From the NCBI RefSeq assembly GCF_022898935.1, contig NZ_JALIRP010000001.1:868001-932000 (forward strand): a stretch of 64,000 nucleotides of DNA. Direction: 5' to 3'. Of this stretch, positions 1-9,100 are shown piece after piece (position 1 is the stretch's first letter; every line of letters begins with the position of its first letter). Position numbers and translations under genes: made by a program. The notes beneath the pieces were generated by a model. It was not told the origin of the DNA and made no database searches. It saw nothing but the letters and a program-made list of their open reading frames with translations. The stretch comes from Paenibacillus mangrovi (GTDB lineage: Bacteria; Bacillota; Bacilli; Paenibacillales; Paenibacillaceae).

Positions 1-1
1 A

Positions 2-292
2 GGTAAAAGCCGGGAAACGGAACTGGATATTGAGGCCGAGGTTTATTCGTTATACCTTTTGGAAGAAGCCCAAGGGAAAGGGCATGGACGTAATCTCATG
101 AAACGGTTGATCGGATATTTTCAGAAAGAAGGCTACCGTTCCATGCTGGTGTGGGTGCTTGAAGACAATCCGGCCGTGCAATTTTACAAAAAAATGGGCG
201 GAAAGTTTCTAAAGCGCGGTAAGGTGGAAATTGCCGGAGAGCCGCTGCAGGAGCTGTGCTTCGAATGGAGAAGTCTAGAGGGATTTGAATGA
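2..292 (+). CDS. GNAT family N-acetyltransferase, 5'-truncated
   Basis: C-terminal part of a Gcn5-related acetyltransferase; the frame is open to the left edge, so the true start lies outside the window. The visible part begins with a beta-strand (DIEAEVYSLYL) followed by the acetyl-CoA loop of motif A, here EAQGKGHGRNLM (Q/R-x-x-G-x-G/A type), then helix MKRLIGYFQKEGY and the motif-B stretch WVLEDNPAVQFYKKMGGK, all typical of the fold. The acceptor substrate cannot be read from this fragment. It ends 54 bp before a small membrane protein on the same strand. An in-frame TTG at 59 is not credible as a start because it would delete the first strand of motif A. Confidence 0.85.
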   Translation, partial: GKSRETELDIEAEVYSLYLLEEAQGKGHGRNLMKRLIGYFQKEGYRSMLVWVLEDNPAVQFYKKMGGKFLKRGKVEIAGEPLQELCFEWRSLEGFE

Positions 293-346
293 GAAATACA
301 AAGTCGCGCTTGATAATCATCTTATTGGAGAGAGCGGTGATGAGCA

Positions 347-688
347 GTGGATATCGGCAATCTGGTTATAGGAGTGATTGTAGGTCTGATATATTTCACA
401 GTCGGGCTAGCGATGAAGATCAAACCTTCCCATGATATAAGCAGCCTGAACCGCCGATACGGAATATCTCGGCCAGCGGAGAGCGAGCATTTCTGGAGGG
501 TGGCGGGCGGATATAGCGCCAATCTGATGATGCTGATCGGTGCGATCTTGATTGTTATCAGTGTTGTCTGCAGCTTATGGGTTCAGGGGACTGCCGGATT
601 TGTTGTTATACTGGCGGCAGCGGTCGCATTGGCTGTTCTAATGATTGTTCTGGTTGAGCGCCGGTTGAGAAAAACCGCGAGAAAATAG
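347..688 (+). CDS. small integral membrane protein, SdpI/YhfL-like
   Basis: 113 residues with a GTG start; a GGAG lies about 16 bases upstream, so the exact start is uncertain. Three hydrophobic segments are visible: residues about 4-22, 62-82 and 86-105. Between the first and second lies a polar loop with NRRYGISRPAESEHFWRVAGGYSA, which resembles the N-x-x-x-G-x-R/S..se.~W..a..y..  pattern of the SdpI/YhfL membrane family (SdpI is the immunity protein to the SdpC toxin in Bacillus). I infer family membership only; no sdpC-like gene is nearby, so an immunity role is not claimed. It precedes the ThrE-type exporter genes by about 50 bp and may share their transcript. Confidence 0.6.
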   Translation: MDIGNLVIGVIVGLIYFTVGLAMKIKPSHDISSLNRRYGISRPAESEHFWRVAGGYSANLMMLIGAILIVISVVCSLWVQGTAGFVVILAAAVALAVLMIVLVERRLRKTARK

Positions 689-740
689 GTGAAAATGGTA
701 ATCCGAGATCACTGCGGGCAAAAGGCGAAAGGAGCAGACT

Positions 741-1496
741 TTGGACGATTCACTGCAAAAGGAACGGGAAATTATGAAGGTTTGTCTGCTCGCAGGGCAG
801 ATTATGCTGCAAAGTGGGGCAGAAACCTACCGAGTGGAGGATACGATGATGCGTATCGCTTCATCATACGGTATTGATCATACGCACAGCTATATGACGC
901 CTACCGGGATTATTTTCTCTCTAGAGGATCCGCAGCCGATGACAAGGCTCAACCGGATTACGGAAAGGACAACCAATTTATATAAAATCGATCGGGTGAA
1001 CAGTCTTTCCCGCCGTATCAGCGAGGGGGCACTGAGCATCGCTGAAGCGTACCGCGAGCTTCGGGAAATTGACCGTACCAAGGCCATTTATCCGCTGTGG
1101 CTGAACGTGCTTATGGCTGCGGTATCCAGTGGATGCTTCCTGATCATGTTTCGCGGCACATGGCATGATTTTATACCGGCTATGCTGGCAGGGGGGATCG
1201 GCTACTACTGCTCAGTGCTGCTTCACCGCCTGGTGCCGGTGAAGTTTTTTGCTGAATTTTCCGGAGCGCTCATGATTGGATTAAGCACCATATTCTTTGT
1301 CAAATACGGTTTTGGACAGGCGCGCGACATCATCATTATCAGCTCTGTCATGCCGCTCGTTCCCGGACTCCTCATTACGAACGCAATCCGGGATTTGATG
1401 GCGGGCCATCTGGTTTCTGGTTTGTCTAAAGGAGCGGAAGCTTTTATTACATCCTTTGCCATTGGCGCGGGAATCGCGTTTATGCTGTCGGTTTAA
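741..1496 (+). CDS. threonine/serine exporter subunit, ThrE N-domain type (YjjP-like)
   Basis: 251 residues. The TTG start at 741 is chosen because AAAGGAG sits 8 bases upstream. The first ~115 residues are a soluble domain with LLAGQIMLQSGAETYRVE, a hallmark of the ThrE/YjjP family. About five membrane segments follow, including FFAEFSGALMIGLSTIFF and a conserved MPLVPGLLITNAIRDLMAG loop. In Corynebacterium ThrE this domain is fused to a second membrane domain and exports threonine/serine; in E. coli YjjP works with YjjB in succinate export. Here the partner domain is the next gene, 10 bp downstream, so the two probably form one inner-membrane exporter. The substrate is inference from the family. 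Confidence 0.85.
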   Translation: MDDSLQKEREIMKVCLLAGQIMLQSGAETYRVEDTMMRIASSYGIDHTHSYMTPTGIIFSLEDPQPMTRLNRITERTTNLYKIDRVNSLSRRISEGALSIAEAYRELREIDRTKAIYPLWLNVLMAAVSSGCFLIMFRGTWHDFIPAMLAGGIGYYCSVLLHRLVPVKFFAEFSGALMIGLSTIFFVKYGFGQARDIIIISSVMPLVPGLLITNAIRDLMAGHLVSGLSKGAEAFITSFAIGAGIAFMLSV

Positions 1497-1506
1497 TAGG
1501 GGGTTC

Positions 1507-1947
1507 ATGATGTACATCGAACAAATGATAACCAGCTTTATCGCTTCCGCTGCGTTTGGCATGATCTTTAATGCCCCGAAAAAAGCGCTGATCCAGTGCG
1601 GATTTGCAGGTATGGTTGGATGGCTGCTGTATATCTGGCTCCAGGACATCGGATTCCTGAGATTAACGGCAACAGTCTTAGCCTCCTATTGCGTGACGAT
1701 GATCAGCTTGATTTTTGCCAAAATCTACCGTACGCCAATCATCGTCTTCAGCGTCTCGGGGATTATTCCGCTCGTTCCTGGAGGACTAGCCTATGACGCG
1801 ATGCGTAATGCCGTGGAAAACCAATATGATCAGGCGGTGCAATCAGGGGCAGAAGCGTTCATGATGTCGGGAGCGATTGCGCTTGGGCTGCTGCTATCCG
1901 AGGTGACGAATCAGGTCATTCGAAAAATCCGAACCCCGAGAATCTAA
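1507..1947 (+). CDS. threonine/serine exporter subunit, ThrE_2/YjjB-like
   Basis: 146 residues from the ATGATG at 1507/1510, preceded by GGGGG at 1499-1503; the reading frame is open further upstream (to about 1456) but that part lacks a Shine-Dalgarno and overlaps the previous gene. It has four to five membrane segments with the family loop GIIPLVPGGLAYDAMRNAVENQYDQAVQSGAEAFMMSGAIALG, which mirrors the MPLVPGLL loop of the partner. This is the second half of the split ThrE exporter and should assemble with the product of the gene just upstream. It is followed 29 bp later by the glycerate kinase gene on the same strand, so the three could be cotranscribed, though no functional link is obvious. 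Confidence 0.85.
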   Translation: MMYIEQMITSFIASAAFGMIFNAPKKALIQCGFAGMVGWLLYIWLQDIGFLRLTATVLASYCVTMISLIFAKIYRTPIIVFSVSGIIPLVPGGLAYDAMRNAVENQYDQAVQSGAEAFMMSGAIALGLLLSEVTNQVIRKIRTPRI

Positions 1948-1976
1948 GGTGGAAAACGGGCAGGAGGGATAACGTG

Positions 1977-3128
1977 ATGGATAAACAGATAACGATCGTA
2001 CTTGCGCCGGATTCCTTTAAGGAAAGCATGACCGCAAAACAGGCCTGTGAAGCCATGGAACGGGCAATACTTAAGGTGAACCCAACTGCACGGTGCATTC
2101 ATGTCCCGATGGCGGATGGCGGAGAAGGAACAACGCAGTCTCTGGTGGATGCGACCGGAGGAACTATTCATTCAATCCGGGTTCAGGGTCCCATGGGCAA
2201 GGAAGTGGAAGCTGCTTACGGGATTATGGGAGACAGCAAAACAGCGGTTCTTGAAATGGCGAGTGCGAGCGGCATTGGTATTGTACCTGCGGCAGAACGG
2301 AATCCGATGGTAGCGACAACCTATGGCACAGGCCAGTTAATCCGTGCTGCCTTGGACCATGGCGTAGAGAAGCTACTGATCGGAATTGGCGGCAGTGCAA
2401 CCAATGACGGCGGCGCGGGGGCTTTTCAGGCCTTGGGAGGAAGGCTGCTGGACGCGGAAGGCAAGGAGCTCGGTCCTGGCGGTGGTGAGCTCGGACGATT
2501 GGCGAGCATTGACATGAGCGGTTTTGATTCAAGAATCCAGGGTGTCCGGATTGAGGTGGCATGCGATGTTACTAACCCTCTTTGTGGACCTGAGGGAGCA
2601 TCACGGGTCTTTGGGCCGCAAAAAGGAGCAACACCCGAGATGATTTCCTTGCTGGACGCTAATTTACAGCATTTTGCCGATGTGATAAAGCTGCAGCTGA
2701 ACAGGGATATTGCGGACACTCCCGGAGCGGGTGCTGCAGGCGGCCTTGGTGCGGGGCTCATGGTATTTTTAAATGGAGTGCTCAAAAAGGGGATTGAACT
2801 GGTCATCGATTATACCGGTCTTGAGGAAAAAGTGATGCAGGCGGATATGGTTTGGACGGGGGAAGGCAGCATCGACTTTCAAACTCAGTTCGGCAAGACG
2901 CCTCTTGGAGTTGCAAAGGTTGCACACAAGCATCATAAGCCAGTTGTCGCGTTTGCAGGCAGGATTGGCGAGGATATCGATAGACTCTATGAACAGGGAT
3001 TGGATGCAATCTTCGGTATTTTGCCAGGGGCGTGTTCGCTGGAAGAGGCACTTATGCAAGGCGAGAAAAACATGGAGCGTGCCGCAGAGAATGTGATGCG
3101 CTTGATGATGTCGCTCCAATCGAGATAA
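1977..3128 (+). CDS. glxK: glycerate kinase (GlxK/GarK family)
   Basis: 383 residues, close to the usual 375-385. It phosphorylates D-glycerate with ATP, feeding it into lower glycolysis (2-phosphoglycerate in the GarK class). Family motifs in order: LAPDSFKESMTA near the N-terminus, HVPMADGGEGTT near residue 43, GIGGSATNDGGAGAFQALGG near 138, ACDVTNPLCGPEGASRVFGPQKGA near 200, GAAGGLGAGL near 253 and TGEGSIDFQTQFGKTP near 298. ATG 1977 is preferred over the GTG at 1974 because AGGAGGG ends 8 bases before it. The gene ends ahead of a strong terminator at 3154-3198, closing the leftmost plus-strand cluster. Confidence 0.94.
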   Translation: MDKQITIVLAPDSFKESMTAKQACEAMERAILKVNPTARCIHVPMADGGEGTTQSLVDATGGTIHSIRVQGPMGKEVEAAYGIMGDSKTAVLEMASASGIGIVPAAERNPMVATTYGTGQLIRAALDHGVEKLLIGIGGSATNDGGAGAFQALGGRLLDAEGKELGPGGGELGRLASIDMSGFDSRIQGVRIEVACDVTNPLCGPEGASRVFGPQKGATPEMISLLDANLQHFADVIKLQLNRDIADTPGAGAAGGLGAGLMVFLNGVLKKGIELVIDYTGLEEKVMQADMVWTGEGSIDFQTQFGKTPLGVAKVAHKHHKPVVAFAGRIGEDIDRLYEQGLDAIFGILPGACSLEEALMQGEKNMERAAENVMRLMMSLQSR

Positions 3129-3153
3129 GCGTTTTTCTAATAGGAAAAGCAGG

Positions 3154-3198
3154 AGAGACGGCCAATTCCCTGTCCAATGGGAGACCGTCTCTTTTTTG
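3154..3198 (+). terminator. intrinsic terminator after glycerate kinase
   Basis: Stem AGAGACGG (3154-3161) pairs with CCGTCTCT (3185-3192) and is followed directly by a T-run. It lies 25 bp after the glycerate kinase stop and before the convergent pepT gene. There is no matching T-run on the minus strand, so it serves the plus-strand unit. Confidence 0.85.
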
Positions 3199-3281
3199 TG
3201 AATCGTATTCTTGGTCATACTTGATCGCTTGATCCTGTTGTTTTTGGCGTTCCTCTATAGCGGTCGCCCTCTGGAATACTG

Positions 3282-4517
3282 TTATGCGCCGCGCTGCTCG
3301 AAGCGTTGAACGATTTCCACGATGACTTGAACGGCCTTCAGCATGTTGTCTACCGAAACGTATTCGAATTTGCCGTGGTAATTCTCGCCTCCGGTGAAGA
3401 TGTTAGGAGTCGGGAGTCCCATGTATGACAGCTGGGAACCGTCGGTGCCGCCACGGATCGGTTTCACGATCGGCTTAATGCCCAGGCTTTCCATGGCCGT
3501 ATAAGCGATATCCACGATTTCTATTACGGGTTCGATTTTTTCTTTCATATTGTAATACTGGTCGCGCATTTCGAGCACGATGCGCTCTTCTCCGTATTTG
3601 GCCTGCAGCTCCTTCACGATGCGCTTCAGGTTTTCTTTCTTGTTTTCAAACTCTGGTCTATCAAAATCACGAATAATATATTCCATGCGGGTGCGTTCGG
3701 TATCGCCGTTTTGGCTGAGCAGGTGGTAAAAGCCTTCATAGCCGTCCGTATGCTCAGGGGCTTGTTCAGCTGGCAGCATGCCGTTAAGCTCCATCGCAAT
3801 TTTGATGGAATTGACCATTTTGTTTTTAGCCGTCCCCGGATGAACGTTGGTGCCGTGAATGGTAATGCTGGCCTTGGCAGCGTTGAAGCTCTCGTATTCT
3901 AGTTCGCCAAGCGGTCCGCCATCCATCGTGTATGCGAAAGTGGCGTCGAATGCTTTCACGTCGAACTTCTCCGGTCCCCGGCCGATTTCTTCGTCCGGCG
4001 TGAAGGCGACTCTGATTCTGCCGTGCTTGATTTCCGGATGTGTGATCAGATAAGCCATGGCGGTCATAATCTCGGCGATTCCGGCTTTGTCGTCCGCACC
4101 AAGCAGTGTGGTTCCGTCAGTAGTGATCAGCGTATGGCCTTTATATCCGGACAGTTCCGGGAATTGCTTTGGAGACAATACGATGTTCAGCCCTGAATTC
4201 AGGACGATGTCTCCGCCGTCATAATTTTCAACGATTTGCGGGTTCACGCCTGCTCCGGTGAAATCAGTTGCCGTATCCACATGGGAAAGAAAGCCGATCG
4301 TCGGCACATCCTTGTCGGTATTGGAAGGCAGCGTTCCCATGACATAACCATTCTCATCCATGGTCACATCTTGCAAGCCAATCGTTTTCATCTCTTCAAC
4401 CAGCTTGCGGGCAAGGGTCAGCTGACCTGGCGTGGAAGGACAAGTAGGGCTGTCCTCGTTCGATTGTGTTTCAACTTTGGCATAGGAAATAAAGCGTTCC
4501 ATGATTTCCTGTTTCAA
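3282..4517 (-). CDS. pepT: peptidase T (tripeptide aminopeptidase)
   Basis: 411 residues; a cytoplasmic M20 metallopeptidase that removes the N-terminal residue of tripeptides. The TTG at 4517 is chosen as start: AGGGAG sits 9 bases upstream, and the resulting start ([19 protein letters not shown]) aligns with Bacillus PepT, whereas the ATG at 4565 would add 16 residues unlike the family and has no ribosome-binding site. Metal and catalytic motifs are intact: [41 protein letters not shown], and [23 protein letters not shown] near the C-terminus. It stands alone between the convergent glycerate kinase unit and a divergent small gene. Confidence 0.95.
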   Translation of the reverse strand: MKQEIMERFISYAKVETQSNEDSPTCPSTPGQLTLARKLVEEMKTIGLQDVTMDENGYVMGTLPSNTDKDVPTIGFLSHVDTATDFTGAGVNPQIVENYDGGDIVLNSGLNIVLSPKQFPELSGYKGHTLITTDGTTLLGADDKAGIAEIMTAMAYLITHPEIKHGRIRVAFTPDEEIGRGPEKFDVKAFDATFAYTMDGGPLGELEYESFNAAKASITIHGTNVHPGTAKNKMVNSIKIAMELNGMLPAEQAPEHTDGYEGFYHLLSQNGDTERTRMEYIIRDFDRPEFENKKENLKRIVKELQAKYGEERIVLEMRDQYYNMKEKIEPVIEIVDIAYTAMESLGIKPIVKPIRGGTDGSQLSYMGLPTPNIFTGGENYHGKFEYVSVDNMLKAVQVIVEIVQRFEQRGA

Positions 4518-4745
4518 ATCGTTCAGCTCCCTTGATAAATTGTGATTTTCATATGTAGATTGCATTTATTTTCTATGATATCACGGACGGCATATAAAAT
4601 CACAGGGAGGCCGGAATCCGGGAGAGAGAATGGTATAATCAAGGGAACTTCCAAGTAACCTCAAAGCCATATAGAACGTTAAGTACATATAGTTATTTTC
4701 GAAATAGATGCATTGTCCCAAAAAATTTAACTGGAGGTGCTTCGA

Positions 4746-5015
4746 ATGAACCGAAGAGGAGTTGGATCCGTATTTCTTGTCACAGCAGCTTTCCTGTTTG
4801 CGATAAGGTATATACTGGCTGCGCTGCTTATGCCGTCGAATTCCGGGTGGAATTCGAATTATTTTGATATGGTTTTGGAGGAATCCGGTGCTCCATTACT
4901 GACATTATGCGTTTTGTTTTTGATTGCCGGGCTGATTTATTTTATTGTGGGGGATTTCCCCAAAGTAGTCCGCTGGTATACAAGCCAGGTCAAAGAAAAC
5001 CGGAATGAGGAGTAG
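4746..5015 (+). CDS. hypothetical two-helix membrane protein
   Basis: 89 residues. ATG 4746 is 8 bases after GGAGG (4733-4737); an upstream GTG at 4737 lies inside that site. Two hydrophobic helices are visible (about residues 8-28 and 51-71) flanked by charged ends; the N-terminus MNRRG and C-terminus KENRNEE suggest a short cytosolic tail. I do not recognise a named family. It is followed by the MerR-type regulator 96 bp downstream, which has its own promoter, so a shared transcript is not required. Confidence 0.65.
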   Translation: MNRRGVGSVFLVTAAFLFAIRYILAALLMPSNSGWNSNYFDMVLEESGAPLLTLCVLFLIAGLIYFIVGDFPKVVRWYTSQVKENRNEE

Positions 5016-5055
5016 GCATGAGGATAAGTGACTTGAAAAAAATCAAAAATGCCTG

Positions 5056-5086
5056 TTGACTCTCACGTTACGTTATTCTCTATAGT
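5056..5086 (+). promoter_or_regulatory. MerR-type promoter with 19-bp spacer and central palindrome
   Basis: A -35 TTGACT (5056-5061) and -10 TATAGT (5081-5086) are separated by 19 bp, the abnormally long spacer typical of promoters activated by MerR-family DNA distortion. ACGTTACGT in the spacer is symmetric around its central base. It lies just upstream of the TipA-like MerR gene, suggesting autoregulation. Confidence 0.75.
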
Positions 5087-5110
5087 GAAGGTGAAGGGAG
5101 GATAACATCC

Positions 5111-5851
5111 ATGATGGTTAAGGAAGTCGCGGAGCTGGCCGGAATCAGCGTGCGTACGCTTCATCACTATGATGAAATCGGCCTGCTGCACCCTAGCGGT
5201 ACGACAGAGGCGGGGTACCGGGTCTATTCGGATGAGGATCTGGCGCTGCTGCAGCAGATTTTATTTTTCCGTGAGCTCGGATTCCCACTGAAGCAAATCC
5301 GGGATATCGTCAGCCGGCCGGATTTCGACCGCAGGGAAGCGATGGAGCTTCACCACAAGCTGCTGCTGGAAAAGCGCGCCCGGCTGGAGCGGATGATCGA
5401 TACCTTGGAGAAAACGATGAAGCATGAAAAAGGAGAGATCAGGATGACGAATCAGGATAAATTTGCAGGCTTTGATTTCAGCAGCAACCCTTATGAACAG
5501 GAAGCAAGAGAACGCTGGGGTGACAAGGCGGTAGACGAATCCAATGAACGATTGAATAAGATGTCCAAGGAAGAACAAACGCAGATGGGAGAAGAGATGA
5601 ACGCCATTTACCGGAAGCTGGCTGAGCTACGGCATGAATCGCCTGCCACCGATGAAGCACAGCAAGCTATTGGCGAGTGGTACCAGCTGTTGAACCGGAT
5701 GGGGTATTATTCGCCCGAAGCCTTTAAAGGGCTTGGACAAATGTATGTTGATGATGAACGTTTTACCCGCAATATTGATAAGTTTGGTGAAGGATTAGCC
5801 GTATTCATGCGAGATGCCATGGCTGAGTATGCGGACAGACGGAGCCAATAA
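5111..5851 (+). CDS. MerR-family multidrug-responsive regulator, TipAL type
   Basis: 246 residues (or 245 from the second ATG at 5114); GGGAGG precedes the start. Residues 1-70 are a MerR winged helix-turn-helix (VKEVAELAGISVRTLHHYDEIGLLHP..GYRVYSDEDL), about 75-105 a dimerising coiled coil (FDRREAMELHHKLLLEKRARLERMIDTLEKT), and 120-240 a TipAS antibiotic-recognition domain (YEQEARERWGDKAVDESN...GEWYQLLNRMGYYSPEAFKGLGQMYVDDERFTRNIDKFGEGLAVFMRDA). Relatives are Streptomyces TipAL and Bacillus Mta, which bind drugs and activate efflux or their own promoter. The promoter has the characteristic 19-bp spacer. No efflux gene is adjacent. An internal ATG at 5444 with a strong ribosome-binding site could yield a free ligand-binding domain. 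Confidence 0.9.
   Translation: MMVKEVAELAGISVRTLHHYDEIGLLHPSGTTEAGYRVYSDEDLALLQQILFFRELGFPLKQIRDIVSRPDFDRREAMELHHKLLLEKRARLERMIDTLEKTMKHEKGEIRMTNQDKFAGFDFSSNPYEQEARERWGDKAVDESNERLNKMSKEEQTQMGEEMNAIYRKLAELRHESPATDEAQQAIGEWYQLLNRMGYYSPEAFKGLGQMYVDDERFTRNIDKFGEGLAVFMRDAMAEYADRRSQ
5444..5851 (+). other. possible internal-start short form (TipAS-like) of the MerR regulator
   Basis: In-frame ATG at 5444 (residue 112 of the long form) is preceded by AAAAAGGAGAG, with 8 bases between AGGAG and the ATG, a better ribosome-binding site than most in the window. Initiation here would give a 135-residue protein consisting only of the TipAS drug-binding domain. Streptomyces tipA is known to make TipAL (253 residues) and TipAS (144 residues) in this way. 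Use of this start here is inference. Confidence 0.5.
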
Positions 5852-5857
5852 TGTGTA

Positions 5858-5900
5858 AGAACAGTTAGAGCCCTATAGCGGGCTTTAGCTGTTCTTTTTG
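5858..5900 (+). terminator. terminator after the MerR regulator
   Basis: AGAACAG (5858-5864) pairs with CTGTTCT (5889-5895), with an inner GAGCCC/GGGCTT helix, followed by TTTTT. It lies 6 bp after the stop codon. Confidence 0.75.
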
Positions 5901-6184
5901 GTATTCAACACATTCTTGGCGTTTCCAAGAAAGCTATCTACAATGGTGGAAAACTCAATCGCTGAAATTAGGGACAGCATTCAGGGATTCACCCATGAAG
6001 CTGAGTCACAGGTGTGTGGATCAGCTTTTTTTTGTTTTTAATATTTATTGAAGATTTATTTAACAATATTAACGAGATTAACCATCCGTTTACATTGTAT
6101 TAATATTCGGCGAACACATCCTTTTTACAATAGATATGTGAAGATTTAATCCAATGTAAAACTGTAAAGGAGTTGTAAGCAGCA
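5901..6184 (+). other. intergenic region with an isolated second terminator
   Basis: No credible ORF. A short hairpin TTCTTGG/CCAAGAA occurs at 5913-5931 and a strong terminator at 5998-6034, although no gene ends between 5900 and 6034. The last ~120 bp are A+T-rich and should contain the promoter of the giant surface-protein gene; I could not fix a convincing -35/-10 pair. Confidence 0.4.
5998..6034 (+). terminator. orphan intrinsic terminator
   Basis: AAGCTGA (5998-6004) pairs perfectly with TCAGCTT (6021-6027), followed by a run of eight or more T. It is about 100 bp beyond the MerR terminator and 150 bp before the next gene, so what it terminates is unknown; see findings. Confidence 0.7.
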
Positions 6185-9100
6185 TTGAATAGGAAAAAAA
6201 GAATCAAACGGAGTGTCTCCATCATTATGCTGAGCAGCATGATGTTAACTGCAGGAACTCCCTCCTTTCTCATCAATCCAGTTAATGCGGATTCATCTCC
6301 TGCAGAAGCTGTGGTGAACAACGGACAAGAAGCTTCAGGCGGTGAACAGGAGGGGATCCGGCTTCAGCATACGCCAGCCGCATGGATTCCCGAGCAGCAG
6401 AATTATACGGTTACAGCCGGCGTGTACGGTAATGGTGTGACGTGGACCGGCCAAATCCGTTACACAGTGGATGGACAGGAACAGCCGCCTGTCACGTTAA
6501 TGCCTGAAGGACAGCAGCAGGATACATATACGGGAGTCATTCCGGGTGAGGCACTAAGCGGCCGTAATCTGGAATATGCAATCGAGATTTTAGATACCAA
6601 AGGAAAAGTCATTCAATCCCAGTCCTACTCGACAATATTTCAGGGAGATGCTCCCAAGTCATTATCCTCCGTTACGACAGTACCAGCCCTGCTGATTACC
6701 GAGATGGCTCCGGATACAACGGACCTTCCGGGGACGAATACGGACGCTTATGAATTTGTTGAGGTATACAATAATACCGATCTGGACGTGAATTTTAAGG
6801 ACTACACCTTCTTTTACAATAATAAGGATACGTGGGCGCCTGAAGCAGGAGCGGACATCATCATACCAGCCCACCAGTCGGTCGTATTCTGGATTATGAA
6901 CGGCAAGAACGATCTGGAGACTGCTGCACAGTTTAACCAAAACTATGGAACCAATCTGACGGAAGGCGTCAACCTTTTTCGCATCAAGGGTGGAGGCGGT
7001 ATGGCCAACGCCAGCGCTAGAACACTAATGATTAAAGCAAAGAGCGGGGAGCCGGTCGTATCGGCATCCTATGAAGCGGCCCATGTCAAACCGAATATGG
7101 GTGTTTTCTTTAAACATCCGATTGCTGGAAGCAACTTGATGAGCGTTATGGATTCATCCGGGAAGCTGCCGGCAACACCGGGAGCCATTGATCCTGACCA
7201 GATCGTGCCACCGGTTGTGGATGGAGGAAAACAAACTGAAATCAGTCATACTCCAGCAACTGTAGTGGATGTGAAGGATCTTGAGATCAAAGCGCATGTG
7301 CTCAATCCCGGCACGAATCCAGACGGTTCTAAAGCTGCTATTAGGTTGCTTTACAAGACCCCATCACAAGCGAGATACACGGTAACCACTATGACAGACT
7401 CTGGCAATACAGGAGATTACACAGCAACGATACCGGCAGCAGCTCTTGCAGAGCCTACACTGGACTACCGGATTCAAGCAGGCCTATTGGACAAGCCATA
7501 CACGTTTCAGGTCAATATGGCCCCTTTTGATTCGTCAAAAGCGCCTGCGCTGTTCGTAACCGAATTGGTTCCCAATACAACGAATGTTCAGGGAACTTCA
7601 ACGGACGCATACGAATTTATCGAGGTATACAACAATTCCGATATGCCGGTAAATTTCAAAAATTACAAGATTTATTACCGTTATCCGGACAAAGGTCCTT
7701 CGGCGGACGTTGAATGGCCATCTACACAAAAGGATTTTATCATTCCATCCAAAGGGTCCGTTGTTTTCTGGATCAAGAACAGCGCCAACACGGCTTATAC
7801 AGAAAGTGATTTTAACAGTTTTTATAAAACGAGCCTTGTTCCCGGACAAACCCTGCAGACGATTCAAAGCGACGGTATGGCTAACTCCGGCAGGCGGTCA
7901 GTCTTGATCAAAACGAATACAGGCCGGGAAATTTCCAGTGCCTATTATGATGCGGATCTGATGTATGAGGGCAGCTCGAAAAGCGACGAAACGAACGAAG
8001 ACAAAGCTATTCTCTACAGATATCCGGTTAATGGCGGCAATGTAATGATCAAAGCCAGCTCGGGAACCGAAACACCAACCCCGGGTTCTGTATCTTCCAC
8101 TCAGGTGCCTAAGGACCTGGTCCATATAAATGCAGATACCGTGCCTCCTACCATTAAAGACATGACGGGCATCATGGAAGTGGATCAATCCAAAGGGCTT
8201 GAGCTGAAAGTAGACGCGAGGGATGATCATGAGGTTACCTCTGTCGAGGTGTATGTTCGTTCAGACAAACAGACGGAATACACAAGGCATAGCCTGAAAG
8301 AAGATTTTAACGATATGATGTATCATTACAAGTTGTCTTCAGCGGATCTGATCGGGCGCAAATATATTGAATACTACTTTGTGGTTTCGGACGGCATGAA
8401 CGATAAGGTATCCGATCCTGTGAAGATTTCCGTGACGGGGGGCCCAAGTGAAGCTCCGCTGCGTCTGAATGTCAAGGACGAAGATATTCTGAAGGGCACC
8501 CATATCATCAAGGGAACCTCGCAATCATCCGGGTTAACCGGGGTGAGCTTAAGTGTTGACGGGAAAAAGCTGCAGGACAGCGATATGAAGGCAGGTCTTG
8601 AACATGATGCTTACTTTGTTTTTGATGCCGTCAACGTGGATTACTATTTCAAAAATGCGGTAACGATGGGACCTCCGGAGCTGGAGGACAAAACGATTTT
8701 GTATACGTTTATGGATCCGATCGAGACGTATACAACATTGTCTTTCCCGATCAGTGCGGAACGACTGGCAGAAGGCGATAATGTCATCTATATCCGGGCC
8801 GGTTCAAAGACTTCTCCATTCGATAAACGTCCGGAAGAAAACAAGGATGATTTCGAAGTTAAAAATGTAAGACTTTTGCTCGCTGACGGAACTGAAATCT
8901 GGGATCCGGCGTATGCCGAAAAGGAAAAGCAAATCAAGATAGGTGATTCTGAAGGCAAAAGCGAATTCATTGGTTTTCATTTCGACCTGAAGCCGGAGTA
9001 TCTGAAGGCCAAAACCTATTCCTGGGACACCACTTCCGTTGCGGATGGTCCTCATCAAGTTAAGGTATCGGATGGTAACCAGGAAGTGACCTCGAGTGTC

